From the NCBI GenBank assembly GCA_026627385.1, contig JAPNUR010000015.1:1-64000 (forward strand): a stretch of DNA of 64,000 nucleotides, read 5' to 3'. The notes below the pieces were generated by a model. The model ran no database searches, was not told where the DNA came from, and was given only the letters and a program-made list of their open reading frames with translations. Numbering within the stretch: the first letter of the stretch is position 1; each line of letters starts with the position of its first letter. The position numbers and the translations under genes are program-made. Source of the DNA: Bacillota bacterium (GTDB taxonomy: Bacteria; Bacillota; Sulfobacillia; Sulfobacillales; Sulfobacillaceae). Shown here piece after piece: positions 54,824-61,352 of the stretch.

Positions 54824-56017
54824 ATGTCTACTCTAGCTATCGACGGCGGTACACCGGTCCGCACGCGACCGTTTCCTACGTGGCCCGATCTCGGCGGCGT
54901 CAACTTCGATCGCGTCATGGAAGTGCTGAGGTCAAATCAATTGAGTCCTTTAAGTGGCAGCATGGTTAAGCAATTCGAAAGCGCGTTTGGCCAGCATTTC
55001 GGACTGGGGGAAGTGGTGGCCACGAACTCGGGCACCGCCGCGGTTCACACCGCGTTAGCGGCATTAGGCGTAGGGCCAGGCGACGAGGTCATTGTCACCG
55101 CTCATTCCTTCATCGGCTCCGCGAGCCCCATCGTGATGTGCGGCGCTACGCCGGTATTTGCCGATGTGGATCCACGCACCTTTACCATGGACCCAAAGTT
55201 TGTGGAAAAATTAATCACCTCCAAAACCAAGGCCATTGTCTCCGTGGACTTAAATGGACACCCCGTCGATTACCACCAACTATTGCCATTAGCCAAGCAA
55301 GCCGGCATTCCTATCGTCGAAGATGCCGCTCAAGCACACGGAGCCACCTTGGATGGCAAGTACTGTGGCACGTTTGGAGACATTGCCGCGTGGAGCTTTT
55401 GGGAAGACAAAATCATGCCAATTGGCGAAGGAGGCGCGGTGTCAACGCCTAATCCTGAACTGGCCCACCGCGCCCGCATGTTCATTAACCATGGGGAAGA
55501 GCCCCCCGACAAAGGGTACCATGAAACCGAGCGGCTGTACTACCATCACTTCCTTGGGTACAACTACCGACTCCACGAGGCGCTCGCCGCCATCGGCCTA
55601 TCGGTCCTGCCCCACGTTGACGAGTGGGCCAGTCAGCGTCAACAAAATGCGGACTATTTGTCGCAGCAGTTTAGCTCGATTCCCGGTTGTATGCCCATGT
55701 ATGTGGCACCGGGAGCCAAGCCGACGTATTACGTCTACATTTTAACGCTCGACATTGAGCGATTTCGCGCAGATATTACCACCATTGTCCAGGCCATCCG
55801 GCGCGAAGGGATTCCGGCATCCCGACGCTACAGCACGCCGCTGCACAAGCAACCCGTCTTTCAACACTGGTTGAGCCCGCACCAGCCCGACTTGCCGGTC
55901 TGCGAAAGCTTGCCGCGGTCGCTCATCCGTCTCACGGTCCCGCCCAATTTGACGCGCCAGGATCTTGACGATGTGGTCGCAGCTGTGGCTAAAGTGCTGC
56001 ACGCCTATCAGCGATAG
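54824..56017 (+). CDS. DegT/DnrJ/EryC1/StrS family aminotransferase
   Basis: A 397-aa PLP enzyme of the sugar aminotransferase family (usual length 370-420). LAIDGGTPVRTRPFPTWP at the start is characteristic of StsC-like scyllo-inosose aminotransferases. NSGTAAVHTAL, EDAAQAHGA and the Lys in SFWEDKIMPIGEGGAV (about 192) are present. It exchanges a keto and an amino group on a sugar or cyclitol. AAGGAGG lies seven nt before the ATG. No antibiotic pathway genes are near; its divergent DeoR operon is catabolic, so it may remove an amino group. Confidence 0.9.
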   Translation: MSTLAIDGGTPVRTRPFPTWPDLGGVNFDRVMEVLRSNQLSPLSGSMVKQFESAFGQHFGLGEVVATNSGTAAVHTALAALGVGPGDEVIVTAHSFIGSASPIVMCGATPVFADVDPRTFTMDPKFVEKLITSKTKAIVSVDLNGHPVDYHQLLPLAKQAGIPIVEDAAQAHGATLDGKYCGTFGDIAAWSFWEDKIMPIGEGGAVSTPNPELAHRARMFINHGEEPPDKGYHETERLYYHHFLGYNYRLHEALAAIGLSVLPHVDEWASQRQQNADYLSQQFSSIPGCMPMYVAPGAKPTYYVYILTLDIERFRADITTIVQAIRREGIPASRRYSTPLHKQPVFQHWLSPHQPDLPVCESLPRSLIRLTVPPNLTRQDLDDVVAAVAKVLHAYQR

Positions 56018-56037
56018 CACAGCTATCTGGTTTCGCC

Positions 56038-56080
56038 GACGACAAAGTTCCTGTCTTCAACCCGACAGGAACTTGTCGTC
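56038..56080. terminator. Strong convergent hairpin
   Basis: GACGACAAAGTTCCTGTC (56038-56055) pairs with GACAGGAACTTGTCGTC (56064-56080) over 17 bp with one bulge and an 8-nt loop. It lies between convergent genes and probably serves both directions, though neither side has a real U-run. Confidence 0.7.
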
Positions 56081-56115
56081 TTCACCCTCTGCTACCGATT
56101 TCCAACGGTGACTGT

Positions 56116-57594
56116 TTAGTGAGTCTCCCGCTGGCGGGATGCATCACCGGTTGCCTGAGCAATCTTGCGCGCTCGCTCTTTGATCCCGCGAATTTGCTGC
56201 AGGACTCCCAAATGGTTGGGTTTTGCCTGCAACGCCGCCTCATACAATTGCAACGCCGCCTCCCACTGACCGGCCATCTTGAGCGCGTCCGCCTCCGCCA
56301 CGGGCGCCAAAAATTGCACGATTTCCGGATTCACCGACACTAATCCCCGGTAGCGAGGTGCCAGCTGCCGCACGCGGCGGCTGGCGTCAATAGCGCTTTG
56401 CACGGCGTCATTCGCTTGAAGCAAGGCCACGTGGCCTTTCCAGTACCAGCCGGTCGGAAAATCAGGAGTTTCCCGGGTAAGCCGTTCGGCCACCACGCGC
56501 GCCTCCTCCAGGCGCCTAAGTCTCACCAACGCCTCGCACAACACGGCGCGCACCTCGGGTAACCGGGCATAGTTACGATCCCGCTGACCCAAACTCTCTG
56601 CCTGATACAAGACCTTCACCGCTTCCTCAAGCTGACCGGCAATGAAGAGATCCCGCCCCAAGAATCCCCAGGCGGCCGCGTTCTCCGGCTCGTCCTCTGT
56701 CCAGGCGCGCAAAAGGCGAATATTGCGATCAAATTTTTGACGCCGCTCCATGACCGACCGTTCGTAACCCCAGTGGTCCACGCGAATCCGCACCGCCCCG
56801 CGCAACGCTGCGGTGGGTCCCTCAATGGCCGCGACCTGCTCGTGGATGCGCCCGCGCCAGCTAAACCCTTTCCCCAGGGGAAACATGCGTGTGGTATCGT
56901 AATTCGGGTCGACGACATTCCCTAAATGATTCACTTGCACGATGCGGAGCAGCATAGGCACATCCAGTCCGCTATACAGGCCCGCCACGATCCGCGGCAC
57001 TTGCACATCCTCCGGCCGCAAAAACTCGTCCGCGTCCACCCATAAGACCCAGCCATCGTTGCCCAGCACCTCGTCGGCCGCCCGGCGCGCCTTCCCAAAG
57101 TCGTCTTCCCAGGGCACCTCCAGCACGCGGGCTCCGGCCTGTTTGGCAATCGCCGGAGTGTCGTCCTGGGATCCGGTGTCAATCACCCATAGTTCATCCA
57201 CCGCGGGCAGTAACGCGCGGACGCAGCGATCAATGTTTTCTGCTTCATCGCGCGCCAATACCGCACCCACCACCCGAACTTTGGGCACCGCCAGCAGTGA
57301 ATCAAGCCAGTCCGGCCCAGCCTCTTCCAGGGATCCCTTCAACCGTGCTTCCGCAGCCGGTGCCCACGCCGCCTGCGGGTCCAACATCCACCCGCGGTCG
57401 TAACAGCGCCAGGCCGCCCACCGCTTTCCTTGGTGCTCTAGCGCTTCGCCCAAGAACACCCACGCCTGAGCCTCCCGCGGCTGATCCGCCAGCCTTTGGC
57501 GCAACGCGGCGATCGCGTCGTCCCACCGCGCCGCCTTCAGCAAGGCAATGACGCCGTCTTTCCAGTCCGCCGCTGAGCCAGCCTCTGGGGCCAT
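56116..57594 (-). CDS. Family 2 glycosyltransferase fused to TPR repeats
   Basis: A 492-aa protein. Residues about 10-75 form TPR-like helices, about 85-320 a GT-A glycosyltransferase (VRVVGAVLARDEAENIDRCV, IDTGSQDDT, WVDADEF as DxD) of the SunS/WaaE-like group, and about 325-475 more TPR helices, ending ERARKIAQA. There is no membrane segment. The ATG at 57594 was chosen because GGAGG is seven nt upstream; longer frames would run into a terminator hairpin. The TPRs could hold a protein substrate. It lies directly downstream of a giant surface protein gene and may glycosylate it, which is inference. Confidence 0.88.
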   Translation of the reverse strand: MAPEAGSAADWKDGVIALLKAARWDDAIAALRQRLADQPREAQAWVFLGEALEHQGKRWAAWRCYDRGWMLDPQAAWAPAAEARLKGSLEEAGPDWLDSLLAVPKVRVVGAVLARDEAENIDRCVRALLPAVDELWVIDTGSQDDTPAIAKQAGARVLEVPWEDDFGKARRAADEVLGNDGWVLWVDADEFLRPEDVQVPRIVAGLYSGLDVPMLLRIVQVNHLGNVVDPNYDTTRMFPLGKGFSWRGRIHEQVAAIEGPTAALRGAVRIRVDHWGYERSVMERRQKFDRNIRLLRAWTEDEPENAAAWGFLGRDLFIAGQLEEAVKVLYQAESLGQRDRNYARLPEVRAVLCEALVRLRRLEEARVVAERLTRETPDFPTGWYWKGHVALLQANDAVQSAIDASRRVRQLAPRYRGLVSVNPEIVQFLAPVAEADALKMAGQWEAALQLYEAALQAKPNHLGVLQQIRGIKERARKIAQATGDASRQRETH

Positions 57595-57637
57595 CCTTCC
57601 ACCTCCCGCAATCTTGGCCATGTTCCCAGTATAGAAC

Positions 57638-57664
57638 GAGGCCCCCTCCCTGGGAAGGGGCCTC
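57638..57664 (-). terminator. Terminator after surface protein 1
   Basis: GAGGCCCC/GGGGCCTC form a perfect 8-bp stem with further TCCC/GGGA pairing in the loop. It is 35 bases past the stop codon and followed leftward by GTTCTATACT, a weak U-tail. Confidence 0.65.
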
Positions 57665-57672
57665 GCCACCCC

Positions 57673-57690
57673 ACGCAAGAGAGCTTGCGT
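57673..57690 (-). other. Small hairpin after surface protein 1
   Basis: ACGCAAG/CTTGCGT, a 7-bp stem with a 4-nt loop, 9 bases past the stop. It may protect the transcript end or support the next terminator. Confidence 0.5.
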
Positions 57691-57698
57691 CTTAACCG

Positions 57699-60600
57699 TT
57701 AGGGCTGAGAAATCGCGATCGGGTATACCACCGTCGGGCCTGGGCTCGGCAGCGACACCTTGGTGTTCAGCACAAAGTTCATCGCCGGCGCCACACTCCA
57801 GCTGCCGTTGTTTTCGGTGGCCACGGCAATATAGGCGTAATCCACATTACTGGTGTTGTTGTCATAGGCACCGCTGTTGACCGCCATCTGCACGGTAGAT
57901 CCGGTGGGTCCAGTCACCTGAATGCCCACGTAATCGGTGCCGGATGCCGCTCCCTCGGACGTGTTCGGGGTCTCATCCAGCGCTAAGTAGTAGTACTGGC
58001 CGCTGACGTCCCACACCGCCAAGGAGCCACTGTACACCGACGTCGTCCCGCTGTAGACGGTTCCCGAGATAATGGAGGGGGTCAGCACGGTCAGCTCTCC
58101 CGCCTGTTGGTCGTACTGGCCAAAGTCGGTGATAGCCGAGGCGTAATTCGCGGTCACCGTGGAGCCATTCACGGTAATCTTCGCGGTATCGCCCGCCACA
58201 TTGCCTGCGCCCGACTCGCCGGCTACGGTAATGGCCGCCGAGGAGAGCCCCTGCACCGCGACCGGGAAAGTCACGGATCCCACAGACGGGTTGCTCGCGT
58301 CGCTCACAGTGACCATCACGGTACCGGTCGTGCCGCCCAGGATCGAGAAGACGGCGCCGGAATTCGTGGTGAAGCTCGAGGGCGCCAGAACCAGGGTGTT
58401 CCCCGATACGGGTGCGCCGTTGTATTCCAAAATCGCGGCGCTCGGGTTGGACACCGTCACGGTGACGTTGTCGGTGGGCGTCACCACGGAATCCACGCCG
58501 TTCCGCTCGTAGACGGTAAAGGTCGCCGAACCGAGACCGCCCAACGTGACCCCGGAACTGCTTACCGGTGCTAGGGGCGAACCCGTTTCCACCGCCAGAT
58601 TGGTCACCAGGCTCGCCAGGTTGACCACTTGAGCCGTAGTCGAACCCATGTACGAATCTGCCGAGGCTGTAACCGTGTAGGTTCCCGTAACCGAGCCTGC
58701 GTAGACGGTCACCGTCGCGTTGCCTTCGGGGCTCAACTGTTCGGTCACTGTCGAGGCGCCGTTGGCAAACGAGGCGACGCCGCTCGCGCTGGCACTGATG
58801 GTAAAGGTAACGGTTCCCGTCTCAGCCACCAGGTTGTCGTTAATGTCGCTAATCTGAGCCGTGTAGGTGGCGGTCCCATTGTTAATCACGTCACCCGGAC
58901 CGGTCACATCCACCGTGGCCACCGGGCCGGTCACGAAGGTGTACGGCGCGCTGGCGCTCGCCGACAACACAGCTTCCACCGGCGAGACTTCCGCGTAGTC
59001 ACCAGTCACCGTGCTGATGCTGAGGAGACCCGGCTGACTCTGGGTTGTCGTGTTCACGACATCAAACGACACACTCGACGCACCGGCTGGAAGCACAACC
59101 GTTGCGGTGGAGCTGGTGGCCGAGGTCACCTGTTCCGCCGTCCCAGCGGGGCCGTTTGCTGTGGCCTCGAGCACGTATGCCACTCCGGTCACCGCGTTGT
59201 CCGTCACCGCAAAGGTTTCGGCAGCGGGTGCCGGCACCGGGGTGCCGTTGGCGTCCTCGAGCGTGATCGTGTACTGGGCATATTGCGTGCCCGCCGACAA
59301 ATTAATCTTGTTGGTAGAAGAGGTCAAAGCGACAGTTGTCGTCCCAGTGGTGCCGGTCACGGCGATTGTCGCCGGAAGCCCAATGGGCTCCGCCTCAATG
59401 CGGGCAATGCCTTCCGTGAGCCCAGACGCGGACGCAGTGACCAAGATGGTCCCAGAAGCGCCGGTCGGGTCGTAAATCATCACGTTGGCCGGGAGACCCG
59501 CCGCCACGTAGACCGTTTCCGAGGTGGCTGAGGCATTCCCTTGGACAAACGAACCCGGCCCGACAATGTTCAGGGTGACGACGTCAAACCCTGTGGCAAA
59601 GTTGGTAGGCATCAGGTTGCCCAACTCGTCAACCAGGTTGACGCTCAACGACTGCGACTGATCCGGCGCGGCCAGCATGGTGGCCGTGGTGGGGCTAATC
59701 ATGAGGCCCGTGGCCACCGGAGCGGTGAGCGTCACCGTCGCGGAACCGTAGCTAATGGTGCTCGATTCGGTCGAGCCGCTCGCGGGCGTCAAATCCATCA
59801 CGCTCACGGTTTCGGTTCCCGTCGCCGTGCCCGAAATGGTAAAGCTGCCGACACCGTTGGTAAACGTAACGGTGGAGGTGTTCGCCGTCACCGACGACAC
59901 TCCGGTCACGCTCACCATCGCCGTGCCGTTGAAATTGGACACCACGTTGCCGTTGCTGTCCACCACGGTGGCGGTAATGGTGTCGGTCGCCGATCCGTCG
60001 GCCACCAAAGTCGCCGCGGCCGGGGAAATTTGTACGGCGCTTGCTTCCCCAAACACATCAATCGTAGCGCTCGTGGTTAAGGTCCCCAGCGTGGCCGTCA
60101 CGGTGTAGTCTCCCGGCGTGGTAGCGTCAAACAAGGCGCGATCGCCGGACGCCAAGGCTTGCACGGTGGCACCCGAGGTGGTCACGCCAGAACTGGTGGT
60201 CACCGTCCAGGTAGCCTGGGTAGTCGTCGTTACCGTGGTTCCCGAACTGTTCTCCGGCACCGCCGTCAGCGTAATCATGTCATTGGTGGCGATATCGGTC
60301 GTCGGCACGCCCTGCATCACCAGCTTGGATACAGGAGCGGCTAACGCCACGGGCGAGGTGGAGGCCACTTGATACTTCCAGAGCTTTTTACCCACCTGGT
60401 ACTGGGTTAAGGCATACGCCTCAATATACCACGTACCACTGGAACTCACCGGGGGAACAAAGGTATATGTGTCAGTGGGTCCGAACCGCCGAGCGATAAA
60501 CCAATGCCCGGACGGTGTTTCCACGCGAAATTGGTACCAGATGTGTAAGCCGGCGGGTTTCGATACCGCCGAACCCGTCGCCGTGTCCCCCGACACCGTG

Positions 60601-60737
60601 GTAGTCACACTTGTAATGTAAGGATTCGGGGATGCACTGGTGGCCGCAAACACCGAACCTGCCGGGATCATGCTCATGAGCATCATGGACGAACCCAGTG
60701 CCAGTCCAGCGGCCTTTTTTACCTTTTGCGTTTGCAT
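57699..60737 (-). CDS. Giant surface protein 1 with repeated Ig-like domains
   Basis: A 1012-aa exported protein. Residues 1-31 form a signal peptide (KVKKAAG, hydrophobic core, VFA). An N-terminal domain with WYQFRVE and WYIEAYAL is followed by a chain of beta-sandwich (Big/invasin-type) domains with phrases such as VADGSATDTITATVVDSNGN. I see no cysteine and few Lys/Arg outside the N-terminal part, as expected for an acid-exposed surface layer. There is no LPXTG or SLH motif, so anchoring is unclear. It is co-transcribed with the RHH regulator gene (69 bases upstream). Its C-terminal 250 residues are close to those of the paralog at 61353. Likely an S-layer or adhesin component. Confidence 0.8.
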   Translation of the reverse strand: MQTQKVKKAAGLALGSSMMLMSMIPAGSVFAATSASPNPYITSVTTTVSGDTATGSAVSKPAGLHIWYQFRVETPSGHWFIARRFGPTDTYTFVPPVSSSGTWYIEAYALTQYQVGKKLWKYQVASTSPVALAAPVSKLVMQGVPTTDIATNDMITLTAVPENSSGTTVTTTTQATWTVTTSSGVTTSGATVQALASGDRALFDATTPGDYTVTATLGTLTTSATIDVFGEASAVQISPAAATLVADGSATDTITATVVDSNGNVVSNFNGTAMVSVTGVSSVTANTSTVTFTNGVGSFTISGTATGTETVSVMDLTPASGSTESSTISYGSATVTLTAPVATGLMISPTTATMLAAPDQSQSLSVNLVDELGNLMPTNFATGFDVVTLNIVGPGSFVQGNASATSETVYVAAGLPANVMIYDPTGASGTILVTASASGLTEGIARIEAEPIGLPATIAVTGTTGTTTVALTSSTNKINLSAGTQYAQYTITLEDANGTPVPAPAAETFAVTDNAVTGVAYVLEATANGPAGTAEQVTSATSSTATVVLPAGASSVSFDVVNTTTQSQPGLLSISTVTGDYAEVSPVEAVLSASASAPYTFVTGPVATVDVTGPGDVINNGTATYTAQISDINDNLVAETGTVTFTISASASGVASFANGASTVTEQLSPEGNATVTVYAGSVTGTYTVTASADSYMGSTTAQVVNLASLVTNLAVETGSPLAPVSSSGVTLGGLGSATFTVYERNGVDSVVTPTDNVTVTVSNPSAAILEYNGAPVSGNTLVLAPSSFTTNSGAVFSILGGTTGTVMVTVSDASNPSVGSVTFPVAVQGLSSAAITVAGESGAGNVAGDTAKITVNGSTVTANYASAITDFGQYDQQAGELTVLTPSIISGTVYSGTTSVYSGSLAVWDVSGQYYYLALDETPNTSEGAASGTDYVGIQVTGPTGSTVQMAVNSGAYDNNTSNVDYAYIAVATENNGSWSVAPAMNFVLNTKVSLPSPGPTVVYPIAISQP
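57721..57960. repeat. Near-identical 3' end shared by the two surface protein genes (copy 1)
   Basis: Matches 61375-61615 with only scattered differences, including an identical run of about 38 bases near 57735. It encodes the conserved C-terminal domain. Confidence 0.85.
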
Positions 60738-60806
60738 CGACTTGCAAAAACCTCCTCATGATACCTAGTGCGCGGTGCATCTAGTTCTCATCGTTACCGA
60801 GTGTAG

Positions 60807-61019
60807 CTAGTGAGTGCCGTCCTCTCCTGGGGATGTGGGCGGCAAGTCGGTTGTCTCCGGCACGACATTCGCGAAGTAATATTCTAGCGCTTCATTGACA
60901 ATGGCCACTTGACTTCGACCTGTCTCAAATGAGCGCTTCATCAACTTCTCCTTCAATTCCGGGGTGATCCGGACTTGGAACGCGACGTACGCGCGAGACC
61001 TCCCATAATAATGCGCCAC
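60807..61019 (-). CDS. Ribbon-helix-helix (CopG/Arc-type) regulator
   Basis: A 70-aa DNA-binding protein. Residues about 10-48 show the ribbon (AYVAFQVRITPEL) and the two helices (KEKLMKRSFETGRSQVAIVNEALEYYF). A Pro/Asp-rich tail follows. A GTG start at 61019 has AGGTGG six nt upstream. It is first in the unit with surface protein 1 and sits behind a promoter with a perfect palindrome, so it may regulate its own unit and perhaps the neighbouring paralog. Arc/CopG proteins often act as antitoxins, but no toxin gene is beside it. Confidence 0.82.
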   Translation of the reverse strand: MAHYYGRSRAYVAFQVRITPELKEKLMKRSFETGRSQVAIVNEALEYYFANVVPETTDLPPTSPGEDGTH

Positions 61020-61147
61020 GACGTACCACCTCTCACCTCCTGCACCCTCTCCGCACAGAAGGGTACTGCGGATTCACACCGAAGAGTTCATTTAACCGGT
61101 CAGTGCAAAACCCTGTGTCATTCTCACCCTGCTGTCTCATTGCAACC

Positions 61148-61161
61148 TTGATTGCAATCAA
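61148..61161. promoter_or_regulatory. Perfect 14-bp palindrome, candidate RHH operator
   Basis: TTGATTGCAATCAA is a perfect palindrome about 20 bases downstream of the -10 box of the RHH/surface-protein unit. A second TTGCAAT half lies 12 bases away. The position suits an autoregulatory site. Confidence 0.6.
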
Positions 61162-61181
61162 CTTTCTTCTAACCATTTCTA

Positions 61182-61210
61182 GGTATACTCTAGAACGGTT
61201 GCCAAGGCAA
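61182..61210 (-). promoter_or_regulatory. Promoter of the RHH-surface protein unit
   Basis: Read leftward: TTGCCT (61210-61205), 17 bases, TATACC (61187-61182). It lies about 160 bases before the RHH start, after the terminator of the upstream paralog. Confidence 0.55.
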
Positions 61211-61298
61211 GCCATCGTTGCTAATTATTTGCTAAGAAACAGGAAAACTTTAGCTTAAGACCGGCGACCATTCGAAACATTGGTGAAAGTCAGCCCAG

Positions 61299-61331
61299 GA
61301 AAAGAGCGCGAGGTGTTGAACCACCTCGCGC
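61299..61331 (-). terminator. Intrinsic terminator of surface protein 2
   Basis: GCGCGAGGTG (61306-61315) and CACCTCGCGC (61322-61331) form a perfect 10-bp stem with a 6-nt loop, followed leftward by TCTTTTCC. It lies 21 bases past the stop. Confidence 0.9.
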
Positions 61332-61352
61332 CCGAGGATACACAGCGCATCG

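Noticed and set aside
58629-59531. 300-codon open frame on the plus strand inside surface protein 1
   Set aside because: The same antisense artefact as above; no ribosome binding site and implausible composition.
60807-61019. Toxin-antitoxin pair with the RHH protein as antitoxin
   Set aside because: The neighbouring gene is a 1012-residue exported protein, not a small toxin, and no other small gene is adjacent.
61033-61215. 60-codon leftward frame just upstream of the RHH gene
   Set aside because: It runs through the promoter and palindrome and has no ribosome binding site; more likely untranslated leader.
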